The notes beneath the pieces were generated by a model that saw nothing but the letters and a program-made list of their open reading frames with translations, had not been told where the DNA came from and did not search any database. The translations under genes and the position numbers were made by a program. Source: Bacteroidales bacterium (GTDB taxonomy: Bacteria > Bacteroidota > Bacteroidia > Bacteroidales > TTA-H9). From it: a stretch of DNA of 64,000 bases. The stretch is from assembly GCA_030656615.1 (NCBI GenBank), contig JAUSOY010000033.1, forward strand, positions 1 through 64,000, in the 5' to 3' direction. Of this stretch, positions 1 to 9,310 are shown in pieces. How positions within the stretch are numbered: position 1 is the first letter of the stretch; every line of letters begins with the position of its first letter.

Positions 1-192
1 CATACTTACCAGTATTCATAGCTTCACAATTAAGCTTGCAAAGCTACTTTTCAAATCAAATCAAAAAATCAAAGAACGCTTGTAAACTATTGATATAAAA
101 TTAATTATACTTAATTTTTAAAAGTTAACGCATCACTAGTATTTGCTCTTTATTAATAAATCTGATACCTTCTTGTTCTCAACCAGATAATC

Positions 193-226
193 AGCCTCTT
201 ACGAAGAAATTTGTGAGAGGCTTTTT
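193..226 (+). terminator. Rho-independent terminator-like hairpin (AGCCTCTTAC...GTGAGAGGCT + T tract)
   Basis: 10-bp stem with one wobble position, followed by TTTTTCTTT. Confidence 0.6.
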
Positions 227-327
227 CTTTATCACTTACAATTTCAGAAATATTTTTCAATCACCAGAAATTTCGATTTTTTTTCGAGCAGTTTCTTTGG
301 GAAAAATAATTATTAATGAGAACTATA

Positions 328-510
328 TTACAATTGCTCCTGATCTCCAGCTTTTTTGATGAAGTTATTTTGATCCAGTCGATGTGAAATTAATGACTTA
401 AGTGTTAAAACATTTATTAAAAAACCAAAAACCATCACCAAAATTCCGACCACAGATGTCTGCGCCAGGTTTATGAGTGGCCTTTTACTCAGTAATTTCC
501 GAATCCACAA
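328..510 (-). CDS. Possible small single-TM membrane protein
   Basis: 60-aa ORF with one hydrophobic segment (SVVGILVMVFGFLINVL); no family recognised. Confidence 0.25.
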   Translation of the reverse strand: MWIRKLLSKRPLINLAQTSVVGILVMVFGFLINVLTLKSLISHRLDQNNFIKKAGDQEQL

Positions 511-625
511 TAATAAATGGCAAATATTTGGATCTTGCAGCCATCAGAATATATACTTGCTCACAATATTCGTAAAGCAATTTTTGCGCATCAGGCAGAA
601 CGAGTGGTTCACTGAAGAATCAATT

Positions 626-1288
626 TTACAATATATATTCGAGACCAGCAGTAAATATCGGTTTCATGTAGTCATGGTCCTTTTTTACAGCAATGGAGTA
701 CCCGAATTGATTTACAATTCTCAACTTCCAAATCTTAAACTTCCCTTGTACTATTGGTTCTAATGTGAAAAGGCTATTGTTCTGGACCGTGGTATAATTG
801 CCACGCAATGATACACCCGCGTTTATTAAGCCAAACTCATTCCCCCAGTCGAATTGCACAAAAAACCTGGTGTTATTGTTTTGAAATTGCCGACCGAGCC
901 CGGTTAATAAACTTAATTTCTGTGTGTTAATATAGAAATTTTGCCCCACCCCTATTTCGCAATAGAACATTTTAGCCGGGTAGGATTGTATCAAATGCTT
1001 CTCTTGTCCAAATGCATAATATTCATTAAAATTCAATGGGTCAAACCGTATATTCCCATTGTTTTGCTGAATACTGAATATCAGAATTTTATTGTTTGAT
1101 TGGGCCGCAAAATTAAAATGCAGTCCGTAGTTGTTTATTTTAGCTCCGATTTGCCACTCTTTCCCAGATTCTTGAGAAAAAAGCGGAGAATTAATTGTAA
1201 CCGGAACATATAATGTTTCTATTTGAGCATAACTCGACAAACAAAAGAAACTCGAAATCAATAAGATGCCTATTATCCTTTTCATCAT
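626..1288 (-). CDS. Hypothetical secreted/outer membrane beta-barrel-like protein
   Basis: 220 aa, N-terminal signal peptide (MMKRIIGILLISSFFCLSSYAQ), alternating beta-rich pattern. Confidence 0.7.
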   Translation of the reverse strand: MMKRIIGILLISSFFCLSSYAQIETLYVPVTINSPLFSQESGKEWQIGAKINNYGLHFNFAAQSNNKILIFSIQQNNGNIRFDPLNFNEYYAFGQEKHLIQSYPAKMFYCEIGVGQNFYINTQKLSLLTGLGRQFQNNNTRFFVQFDWGNEFGLINAGVSLRGNYTTVQNNSLFTLEPIVQGKFKIWKLRIVNQFGYSIAVKKDHDYMKPIFTAGLEYIL

Positions 1289-1447
1289 TACATACCAATT
1301 TTTTCTTCATGCTACCAGCGCAAATATATGCAAAATACAGTATTATTTACATAAAGTTGAAAATAACAGATGCTTTAATTTACAATATAATCACCTCATC
1401 TTCTTAAACACGCAATGCCAAATCCTTATCATGCATTGCTTGATATT

Positions 1448-1573
1448 TTCACCTGTTCGGCTTATCCTGTGCCTTAGCCGATTATAAAAACAGACTGTGC
1501 CTGATTTCAACCAAAACACCAATCGATTTTCAGCCCCCCACTCATCGATGCAAAAGCCACAGTCGAACGTGAA
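1448..1573. repeat. MITE/REP-like element, copy 1 (diverged)
   Basis: Ends ttcacctgttcggct / agtcgaacgtgaa form an imperfect inverted repeat; interior aligns with the copy at 1752-1880 (ttataaaaacag.ct.tgcctgattt, atcgatttt). Confidence 0.65.
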
Positions 1574-1751
1574 TAATATCTTATAAAATGTTGGAATCAA
1601 TTTATGATGACTTTCATTGGAAAAAGTACAACACCTTTCTTTAAAAAAAAATTGATTTTGGAATAAAAATAACAACGAAGCCACAGCGTTTTTCCCCATT
1701 ATAACCTAACAACATTCTAATCCGAAAAAGTTAAAGGACATTTCCGGATTG

Positions 1752-1880
1752 TTTACCCTGTTCGGCTCAGGCTGTGCCTGAGTCGGGTTATAAAAACAGG
1801 CTATGCCTGATTTACGCCTAGACACCTATCGATTTTAAGTTCCCGCTCAAGGATGCGAAAACCACAGCCGAACGGGTAAA
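1752..1880. repeat. MITE/REP-like element, copy 2
   Basis: Terminal inverted repeats tttaccctgttcggct / agccgaacgggtaaa; internal palindrome CTCAGGC-TGT-GCCTGAG; flanked by direct repeats 1738-1758 and 1882-1902 (20/21 identical). Confidence 0.75.
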
Positions 1881-1896
1881 AACATTTTCGGATTGT

Positions 1897-2346
1897 TTAC
1901 CCCCGTATCTTATCCAACAGTCGATTGAGTTCCTTAATTTCTTCTGTGTTTAAATTCTGAAGCAGGGTATCTGCTTTTATATCACAATCGGTCATTTTTT
2001 CAATGATAGCCTGACCTTTTTCAGTGATTTCCACCTCTTTCTGCCGACGATCGGTGGCATTTTCCTTGCGGTCTACCAGGCCTTTCTCAAATAATTTATC
2101 TACAATCCGACTGACATCCGAATTTCGATCCAGCATCCGTTCTTTCAAAAACCCGATCGAAAATGGCCCATCTTCTTTATACCCACGCAAAACTCTTAAA
2201 ATATTATACTGTGGCTCTGTAAGTTTATGCATTTTGAGGTATTGCAAAAACTGATAATTCAATTGATTCACCGTAAAGTTCAGATTGATGATTCCACGGT
2301 GATAATCGTTGCGGTATCGTCCTTTAATCTCCTCGTCTATTGTCAT
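1897..2346 (-). CDS. MarR family winged-helix transcriptional regulator
   Basis: 149 aa; LTEPQYNILRVLRG...GFLKERMLDRNSDVSRIVDKLFEKGLVDRKENATDRRQKEVEITEKG is a typical MarR wHTH. Confidence 0.93.
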   Translation of the reverse strand: MTIDEEIKGRYRNDYHRGIINLNFTVNQLNYQFLQYLKMHKLTEPQYNILRVLRGYKEDGPFSIGFLKERMLDRNSDVSRIVDKLFEKGLVDRKENATDRRQKEVEITEKGQAIIEKMTDCDIKADTLLQNLNTEEIKELNRLLDKIRG

Positions 2347-2475
2347 TACCTGGTTTATTGATATGAGTTATTTTGCATATAAAGTGCTGGTTTTGGGCAT
2401 AACAAAACCCTCCATTTTTATTAATGGAGTGGTTTTGTGTAGGTGATGTATCGCTTTCGATTTTAATGAAGGCTT

Positions 2476-2709
2476 TTAAGATTTTTCCTTCATTTTACGC
2501 TCCAATTCATCCAGGCGGTCGTTGGCTGTGTGAATCATCATGGTAACCCTAACAAAGGGGGCGGCAATCAGAAATAGTGCAATAGACGTCAATAAACTGA
2601 TCCAGCAAAAATCGATGCTATTGACGATAATTCCAACAAGGCCGATAATGGCGGCAATAATTCCACCGGGTACTCCCATTGGGCAACGTAATTTTTTCTT
2701 TTGTTCCAT
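2476..2709 (-). CDS. Small inner-membrane protein, hypothetical
   Basis: 77 aa, two TM segments, charged C-terminus; packed between marR and the thioredoxin-like gene. Confidence 0.6.
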   Translation of the reverse strand: MEQKKKLRCPMGVPGGIIAAIIGLVGIIVNSIDFCWISLLTSIALFLIAAPFVRVTMMIHTANDRLDELERKMKEKS

Positions 2710-2711
2710 GT

Positions 2712-3002
2712 TTAATCCAGTTTTAATTGATTTATTAATTCTTGTTTTGAAGGAACTTCCCTGAAAACAATTTTATCATTAATCAGCAATGTGGGCACTG
2801 AATGAATGCCCATTTTCATGCTTCGTATCATACCGATAGGTGCACTGGCAAGAGTGGTTTTAAATTCAAATTTGTCACCAAATTCTGGTATTGCCTCCTT
2901 AATCATTCGTTTCAATACTTTACAGTTTGGACATGTCAGTGTATAAAACATCTCAATGACTACGGGTGTTTTTTTATCCATAAAATTATTCAATTGTGGC
3001 AA
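2712..3002 (-). CDS. Thioredoxin-fold protein
   Basis: 96 aa; FYTLTCPNCKVLKRMI (CPNC) and SVPTLLINDKIVF cis-Pro motif. Confidence 0.85.
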   Translation of the reverse strand: MPQLNNFMDKKTPVVIEMFYTLTCPNCKVLKRMIKEAIPEFGDKFEFKTTLASAPIGMIRSMKMGIHSVPTLLINDKIVFREVPSKQELINQLKLD

Positions 3003-3603
3003 TCATGTCAAAACCTAATCTTGGGCGACGTGAATATAGCGATTTATTTTCATCATAATAGCCCATGGCCAGCGTCATTACTACCGTTTCATCTTCTGCA
3101 AGCCCAAATTCCTTCTGTATTCCTTCAAAATCGATTCCGCTCATGGGATGAGTATCTACTCCGAATTCTTTTGCTGCAATCATGATCGACATGGCGAGTA
3201 ATGCGGTATTGCTTTCAGCAAATTTGAGTTTGCGCTCTTCACTCGAACCATATAAATAGGCGGCTGCCTGTTTGGCTCCATCCACCATCGCTTGGTTCCC
3301 TCCCACGCTCTGCAGCATTTCGGCCCAAACAGGATTTGAATCATTCCAGCCGTTTTTATTACCAACGAGTATCAGATTTATTGGAGCTTCCATGACCTTT
3401 TCCTGCATATTGGATAGTTTAAGGAGTCGCTCTTTGGCAGCATCGCTTTGTATTACAATAATTCTCCAGGGTTGAAGATTGAATGCCGAAGGTGCTAAAA
3501 CAGCCATATTAACTATTTCTTTAAGGATGGCTTCGTCCACTTTACGGTTTTTATCAAAAAAATTGACCGAACGCCTTTCGCTGAAGAGTATTTTGGTATC
3601 CAT
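2986..3603 (-). CDS. Nitroreductase family protein
   Basis: 205 aa; RRSVNFFDKNRKVDEAILKEIVNMAVLAPSAFNLQPWRIIVI FMN-binding signature. Confidence 0.95.
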   Translation of the reverse strand: MDTKILFSERRSVNFFDKNRKVDEAILKEIVNMAVLAPSAFNLQPWRIIVIQSDAAKERLLKLSNMQEKVMEAPINLILVGNKNGWNDSNPVWAEMLQSVGGNQAMVDGAKQAAAYLYGSSEERKLKFAESNTALLAMSIMIAAKEFGVDTHPMSGIDFEGIQKEFGLAEDETVVMTLAMGYYDENKSLYSRRPRLGFDMIATIE

Positions 3604-3948
3604 TGTATCGAATGTTTAAAATTAATGTTGCGCAAAGATACGTTAAAACATTGTATGTTGCAACAAATAAAAATAATTTTATCCTTTTCTCCCCTACTTT
3701 AATTATTTGTGGTCATATACTCTAGGGGAGATTTGTCCAGGTTTGCTCTGTACGCTATTCCTGACACCATATCCTCAAAAACTCACCTTTGAATTATAGC
3801 AGCATGATTGGAATGCCTTTAGTAACGGCTTGGTTTCAGATTTTCAAATTGGAATGATAGCCAACTTTTATCACTGCTTTTCTTTTGATATACCAGCGAA
3901 TTGACTTTCTATGTATTTTTACATGACTATCTAACGGATAATCGTATA

Positions 3949-4617
3949 ATGCCAGACTTCGTTCCTGAAATGCTTTTTATTGTACTGATTGGGTTTGCAG
4001 CCGGATTAGTGATTTATTTCGTCCGACATTTTATAGAACGGAAGAAAACAAAAACACTTAAACTTGAAGCATGGAAAATAGGCCGTAAAGTACCTTTTTT
4101 TCTGGATGAAGAATTTCTTATTAACCTTGAACCCGGAAAGATTTCTATGGAGGCCATCAAAAGCGAATATGGAGAACCCCATGAGTTGATTAAACAACCC
4201 GGATATGTTATCTATTCCTATATTTTTAAAAATGCAATGGTCTATTTTGGGGCGAGCTCAGAAAGGAAAAGGATGCATTGGGTGACGGTAAACTCCATCG
4301 ACGAAAAACATTCAATCAGATGTCCACTTTCTCCCGCTTCCGAAAACGATTTGTCCATGTTGGGAGAAGCTACCATCGACAAAGGATTGACAAACAGCGC
4401 AATAAATTCGAATACTGCCGTCATTAATGATAAAAATTATTCGGCATTACAGGTGAAATTTCCCAATCATCCTGTTAAACATCTTACGTATACGTACATT
4501 GTATTTGATAAAATTATTCAAGCAGAACATTTTGAAGAATTTATCGATTTAAGAATCGATCAGATTTGTATTACAGCAAATGGAAATTTTTATTCGGTGA
4601 TCCCTCCCCTTACATAG
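3949..4617 (+). CDS. Hypothetical membrane-anchored protein
   Basis: ORF opens at 3901 (TTG) but the first ATG, MPDFVPEMLFIVLIG, is at 3949; N-terminal TM followed by a soluble domain. Confidence 0.6.
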   Translation: MPDFVPEMLFIVLIGFAAGLVIYFVRHFIERKKTKTLKLEAWKIGRKVPFFLDEEFLINLEPGKISMEAIKSEYGEPHELIKQPGYVIYSYIFKNAMVYFGASSERKRMHWVTVNSIDEKHSIRCPLSPASENDLSMLGEATIDKGLTNSAINSNTAVINDKNYSALQVKFPNHPVKHLTYTYIVFDKIIQAEHFEEFIDLRIDQICITANGNFYSVIPPLT

Positions 4618-4804
4618 TTCGTAATGAACGAACATCTATGGTATATTTTACTGTAATTTGTATTATATTTGGGCATCAATCAGAAATCAAGCGTATTATG
4701 CAGCTCCTCATGGGAAATGTTGTATCAATATTCGAGAGTTTTTTCTTTTTATCAAAAATTCAATTTGAATTTATTTTTTTAATTAATCACTAAAAATTTA
4801 TCCG

Positions 4805-5275
4805 ATGAAAAAAACGCTTACAATTTTTGCACTGTTTGTAATGCTTACAGGGCTGACGTTTCAATTGACATCTTGTGAAGAGAAGGCACCTGATAAAGCA
4901 ACTGCCGAAGCCCTGGTTAGTAAACTCTGGGAAGCCTTCCGTACCAACGATGCTGAAACCATTGCCGGTTTCATTGATGAGAGTTTTCAATCTGTACACA
5001 GCATGGGTGCTACCGACATGGCTGGTGAAGTAGAGTTGCTAAAAGCTCTTAACATCGATGAATACACGATTACCGATTTAAAAATCACCACGATGGAGGA
5101 TGACATTGTTATTGCATCCTATATGGTTTCCGTTGCTGAAACCATTGATGGACAAAGACTAAACAAGGAACCAGCAGCACGTATGTCGGTTTTTGTAAAA
5201 AATGATAATACCTGGAAATGGGTAGCTCACGCCAACTTAAAACCCTTAAATGCTCAAGAACCTGTAATTCAATAG
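4805..5275 (+). CDS. SnoaL-like / DUF4440-type NTF2-fold lipoprotein
   Basis: 156 aa; lipoprotein signal (LTFQLTSCEE), NTF2-like pattern LVSKLWEAFRTNDAETIAGFID... Confidence 0.75.
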   Translation: MKKTLTIFALFVMLTGLTFQLTSCEEKAPDKATAEALVSKLWEAFRTNDAETIAGFIDESFQSVHSMGATDMAGEVELLKALNIDEYTITDLKITTMEDDIVIASYMVSVAETIDGQRLNKEPAARMSVFVKNDNTWKWVAHANLKPLNAQEPVIQ

Positions 5276-5291
5276 ACAAGTCGTTAAAAAG

Positions 5292-5328
5292 AAGCCCCCC
5301 TACTCTTTTAGTGAGTTTGGGGGGCTTT
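5292..5328. terminator. Bidirectional terminator hairpin (AAGCCCCCC...GGGGGGCTTTT)
   Basis: 9-bp perfect stem plus inner ACTC/GAGT pairing, T run. Confidence 0.85.
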
Positions 5329-5350
5329 TGATTTTATGAATGATTCAAAT

Positions 5351-6901
5351 CTAGTATACCACCAATTTCCCGGAATAAACCTGGTTCTGAATTAAGATTT
5401 GGTATAAATAAGTTCCTGATTTTAACATTTGAATATCAATGGGTTGATTCGAGAAAATTTCTTTTATAACCTGCTTCCCCATAAGATCAAATATATCAAT
5501 AGTTCCGGTAACACCTTTTTCCAGGTTTGAAACACGGATACTTTCATTGGATGGATTTGGATAAATAACCGCTTTTATCTGTTTTTGAACTGAGGGAATT
5601 CCTGAAATCAGATGTTCGCTGTAATAATATTTTGCATGTTCATCCTCTTCCCATACCTGTAAACTGATATCCCAGTCGTAATCCACATTTTCGGTCAACA
5701 TATTTTGTGTTATGTATTCGAAAAAATAATCGGGAGGAACCATTATATCTTCAATGGCATAGGATAAATCATGCGTATATTCTGCTTTGTATTCGTTTTC
5801 CCATTTATTTAACACATCGTCCCAGATTGTTTCGAGGATTAATACCGGATTGAAATTGGAGTCATAATTATAATTGTCTTTGTTTGTAGGTTTCCATTGA
5901 TTAGCTACCCAGTAGTATTCAATGGATTCTCCTGAAGTCGTATCCGCAGACAGTTCAAAAACATGTTTATAAGTTTGTACCCAAGTATTTGTCGGAATTT
6001 CCCATGAATAGCTAATGTATTGGTGTATTATCGGGTTGTTACTATACTCATATTCCCTTTTACTATATTCAATCCAATTATTTGCCAGATCATTCCAATC
6101 CCAATTAGTTTCGCGTATCAATGTATCGCCTGCATTGTAAGTATAATCTTCTTTCCAATAATATTCCCAGACTGACAGTGTTGGGTTAAATTCGAGGCGA
6201 ATATTTTGTAACTGATTTCCGGAAGAAGTGTAGGTATATTCAAATTTTCTGTCTCCTATCCATACCCCTTGAGCCGCATCCCAGTCATAATTTGTTTCAT
6301 CTTTTAGGAGTCCGGCCAGGTATGTGTATTCGTCTTTACGCACCGGTATGAAAATACTGTTGTTTTGATCCCATCCGTATGCAATAGCTTCTACCAGAAA
6401 ATTTGATGTATTGTATGCGTATTCTGTTTTACCGTATAGTAGATATTGACTACTAACCGCATCATAAATATACACGAGTCTTTGAGTGAGTAGCAATAAT
6501 GGATTATACGTGTAATTGTAGCGGTAATAAGGCAGCCAATTTCCGGTTTGTTCGTCCTTATATATTACTTCTTCCGAAGATAAGAGACCTTCAAAATTAT
6601 ACTGAAAAAGGTAGCGGCCACCCAGTTCGCTTAAACCCGTGGATGGATTAATTCCGAAGGCCAATAGCGAATCAAGCCCCATTTTTAACTCATTGGTTGC
6701 CTTGAAATTGTTAAGGGTTTGATTTTTTATCAGTGGATGTTGCGTAGGATTAAGTATAAAATCCAAATCCGGTTTATCAAATTGAATACCGGGTTTGTCA
6801 AGATTTGAAATGAAGCAGTTTGCTGGAGTTTTAGGTACAAACTGCGCCGAAAGCAATAAAGGGAAAATTATTCCCATCCAAAATAGTAAACGTTTTTTCA
6901 T
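5351..6901 (-). CDS. Secreted protein with tandem Tyr/Trp-rich repeats and T9SS type A sorting domain
   Basis: 516 aa; signal peptide, ~35-40 aa repeats (EYTYN...YDWD...W...KxEYTY), C-terminal AVIYPNPSNESIRVSNLEKGVTGTIDIFDLMGKQV...GTYLYQI...GKLVVY. Confidence 0.9.
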   Translation of the reverse strand: MKKRLLFWMGIIFPLLLSAQFVPKTPANCFISNLDKPGIQFDKPDLDFILNPTQHPLIKNQTLNNFKATNELKMGLDSLLAFGINPSTGLSELGGRYLFQYNFEGLLSSEEVIYKDEQTGNWLPYYRYNYTYNPLLLLTQRLVYIYDAVSSQYLLYGKTEYAYNTSNFLVEAIAYGWDQNNSIFIPVRKDEYTYLAGLLKDETNYDWDAAQGVWIGDRKFEYTYTSSGNQLQNIRLEFNPTLSVWEYYWKEDYTYNAGDTLIRETNWDWNDLANNWIEYSKREYEYSNNPIIHQYISYSWEIPTNTWVQTYKHVFELSADTTSGESIEYYWVANQWKPTNKDNYNYDSNFNPVLILETIWDDVLNKWENEYKAEYTHDLSYAIEDIMVPPDYFFEYITQNMLTENVDYDWDISLQVWEEDEHAKYYYSEHLISGIPSVQKQIKAVIYPNPSNESIRVSNLEKGVTGTIDIFDLMGKQVIKEIFSNQPIDIQMLKSGTYLYQILIQNQVYSGKLVVY

Positions 6902-7117
6902 GGCTTTGATTTTTAGTGATATTCGTATCCATTATCAGAATACAAAAATTAAGCGATGTGTTGATTAATTTTTGTATTCCAAAGCCACTGCGTAATACAA
7001 ATATATAAAAATGAAATAACAAAGTCAAAAATGCAGGTAGGTGACTTTATATTGCATTGCTTGGTAATATAAGCAGTTAGAAAATTGTCCAAGAAGTTTT
7101 AACGTATATTGATTGGC

Positions 7118-7152
7118 AAAAAAAATCCCGGACCAAAATTGGCCCGGGATTT
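7118..7152 (-). terminator. Terminator of rpsA (AAATCCCGG...CCGGGATTT)
   Basis: 9-bp stem with an A run on + strand (T run on - strand) just downstream of the rpsA stop. Confidence 0.85.
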
Positions 7153-7174
7153 CCGTATAGAGGAACAGATACGA

Positions 7175-9310
7175 TTATTCTTCTGTTTCTGGGCTATCTT
7201 CCTGCTTTTTCTTGCGTTTGGTTTCCATCGCTTCGAGCTTGGCTTTTTCCTGATCCTGCATTTCAGATTTCAGGTTCACAAGAGCTTCAATATCACCAAG
7301 GGTGCTTCTTTCAAGGTTGTCCTTGAGTTTTTTCACGATATTCTTGGTAGTTTTTGCAGCAGTGGTTGCTTTTTCAGTGTCCTTGGCTTTTTCAGCCGCT
7401 ACAACATCCTGGAAGATTTTCGAATGTGAAAGGATGATTTTTTTGTTTTCTTTCGAGAACTCAATCACCTTGAAATCGATTGTTTCTTCCTGTTTGGCTT
7501 CCTCACCATTTTCTTTGATGGCATGGCGCTGGGGTACAAAACCTTCAACTCCGTATGGTAAAGATACGATGTATCCTTTTTCTGCGGCGCTGATAATGGT
7601 TCCTTTATGTACAGAGCCAAGCGTGAAGATGGATTCGAAGATATCCCATGGGTTTTCTTCGAGCTGTTTGTGTCCAAGACTCAGGCGGCGGGTATCAACA
7701 TCCACATCAAGCACGATAACCTCGATTTTTTCACCGATTTTGGTGAATTCTGCAGGATGCTTGATTTTTTTCGACCATGAAAGATCGGAGATATGAATAA
7801 GTCCGTCAACACCTTCTTCGAGTTCAACAAAAATTCCGAAGTTGGTAAAGTTACGTACAGTAGCTTCGTGTTTTGAACTGAGAGGATATTTGGTTTTAAT
7901 ATCAATCCAAGGATCTGGAATGAGCTGTTTGATACCCAGTGACATTTTGCGTTGTTCGCGGTCGAGGGTAAGAATAACGGCTTCGATTTCTTCACCAACT
8001 TTCATGAAATCGTGTGCAGTGCGCAGATGCTGCGACCATGACATTTCTGAAACGTGGATGAGTCCTTCTACGCCACTTGCAATCTCGATAAATGCACCGT
8101 AGTCGGCAATAACAACCACTTTACCTTTAACTTTATCTCCAACGTTGAATGCTGAATCCAAAGAATCCCAGGGATGAGGGGTAAGTTGTTTGAGACCGAG
8201 GGCGATACGTTTTTTATTTTCATCAAAATCGAGAATAACCACTTTGGTTTTTTCGTCGAGTTGGACGATTTCTTCGGGATGGTTGATACGGCCCCATGAA
8301 AGGTCAGTGATGTGGATAAGACCATCAACACCGCCGAGATCAACAAATACACCGTATGAAGTAATGTTTTTAACGGTTCCTTCGAGTACCTGACCTTTTT
8401 CGAGTTTGGCAATAATTTCAGCTTTTTGAGCTTCAATTTCGTCTTCGATAAGGGCTTTATGCGAAACAACAACGTTTTTATATTCATGGTTGATTTTTAC
8501 AACCTTGAATTCCATAACTTTATCTACATAAACATCATAATCACGGATGGGTTTCACATCAATCTGTGAACCGGGGAGGAAGGCTTCAATACCGAATACG
8601 TCAACAATGAGACCACCTTTGGTTCTGCATTTAACATAACCTTTAATGATTTCCTGATTGTCGAATGATTGATTTACGCGCTCCCATGAACGAAGGATAC
8701 GTGCTTTTTTGTGAGAAAGAATGAGCTGGCCTGTGGTGTCTTCCTGTGATTCAACATAAACTTCGATAGCATCGCCGGGTTTAAGATCGGGATTGTAACG
8801 GAATTCTGAAATTGAAATAACACCATCTGATTTGAAACCAATATTTACAACGACTTCGCGGTTGTTCATGGCTACAACGGTACCATCAAGAACATCGTGT
8901 TCTACGAGTGAACTCAGTGTTTTGTCGTAAATGCCTTCGAGCCTTTCACGCTCCGCCTTGGAGTAATTGACTTGTTTTTTGCTGACATTGGTCCAGTCGA
9001 ACTCTTCTGGCTCTGCTTTTTTAAGAGCGGGCTTTTCTTTTTTTGGTTCTTCTTTTACAGGAACTTCAACTACTTCAGCTACAGGAGTTTCGGCAACTAC
9101 TTCTTCTACAGCGGGAGCTTCGGTAACCACTTCTTCTACAGCAGGAGTTTCGGCAACCACTTCTTCTACAGCGGGAGCTTCAGTTACTACTTCTTCTACA
9201 GCGGGAGTTTCGGAAATCTCTTCTTTTACCTCTTCAATGGTTGAAATTTCAGCCTTGGGTTCTTCAACGGGCAGAGCCTCGTTGTTCAGATTCTGATCTA
9301 ATTCAGTCAT
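7175..9310 (-). CDS. rpsA: 30S ribosomal protein S1
   Basis: 711 aa; multiple S1 domains (GTVKNITSYGVFVDLGGVDGLIHITDLSWGRINHPEE, etc.); Bacteroidota-type acidic repeat N-terminus. Confidence 0.97.
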   Translation of the reverse strand: MTELDQNLNNEALPVEEPKAEISTIEEVKEEISETPAVEEVVTEAPAVEEVVAETPAVEEVVTEAPAVEEVVAETPVAEVVEVPVKEEPKKEKPALKKAEPEEFDWTNVSKKQVNYSKAERERLEGIYDKTLSSLVEHDVLDGTVVAMNNREVVVNIGFKSDGVISISEFRYNPDLKPGDAIEVYVESQEDTTGQLILSHKKARILRSWERVNQSFDNQEIIKGYVKCRTKGGLIVDVFGIEAFLPGSQIDVKPIRDYDVYVDKVMEFKVVKINHEYKNVVVSHKALIEDEIEAQKAEIIAKLEKGQVLEGTVKNITSYGVFVDLGGVDGLIHITDLSWGRINHPEEIVQLDEKTKVVILDFDENKKRIALGLKQLTPHPWDSLDSAFNVGDKVKGKVVVIADYGAFIEIASGVEGLIHVSEMSWSQHLRTAHDFMKVGEEIEAVILTLDREQRKMSLGIKQLIPDPWIDIKTKYPLSSKHEATVRNFTNFGIFVELEEGVDGLIHISDLSWSKKIKHPAEFTKIGEKIEVIVLDVDVDTRRLSLGHKQLEENPWDIFESIFTLGSVHKGTIISAAEKGYIVSLPYGVEGFVPQRHAIKENGEEAKQEETIDFKVIEFSKENKKIILSHSKIFQDVVAAEKAKDTEKATTAAKTTKNIVKKLKDNLERSTLGDIEALVNLKSEMQDQEKAKLEAMETKRKKKQEDSPETEE
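9075..9220. repeat. Tandem ~30-bp coding repeat in the 5' end of rpsA (PAVEEVV[TA]E[TA] units)
   Basis: Recurring acttcttctacagcgggagcttcggtaacc-type units; protein repeats APAVEEVVAETPAVEEVVTE. Confidence 0.9.

Noticed and set aside
1391-1699. 102-aa ORF on the - strand
   Set aside because: Runs across MITE/REP-like copy 1; Cys/Phe-rich, no signal or family; probably chance reading through the element.
7302-8487. Several 67-164-aa ORFs within rpsA on other frames
   Set aside because: Overlap a confidently identified S1 gene; composition is typical of frame-shadow ORFs.
9075-9220. Possible CRISPR-like direct repeats
   Set aside because: Repeats are contiguous, in-frame coding units of rpsA with no unique spacers and no cas genes nearby.
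8967-9296. Ser/Thr-rich and Tyr/Phe-rich repeat ORFs (109 aa and 90 aa) on the + strand
   Set aside because: Antisense to the repetitive rpsA 5' end; the repeats are a shadow of the PAVEEVV coding repeats.
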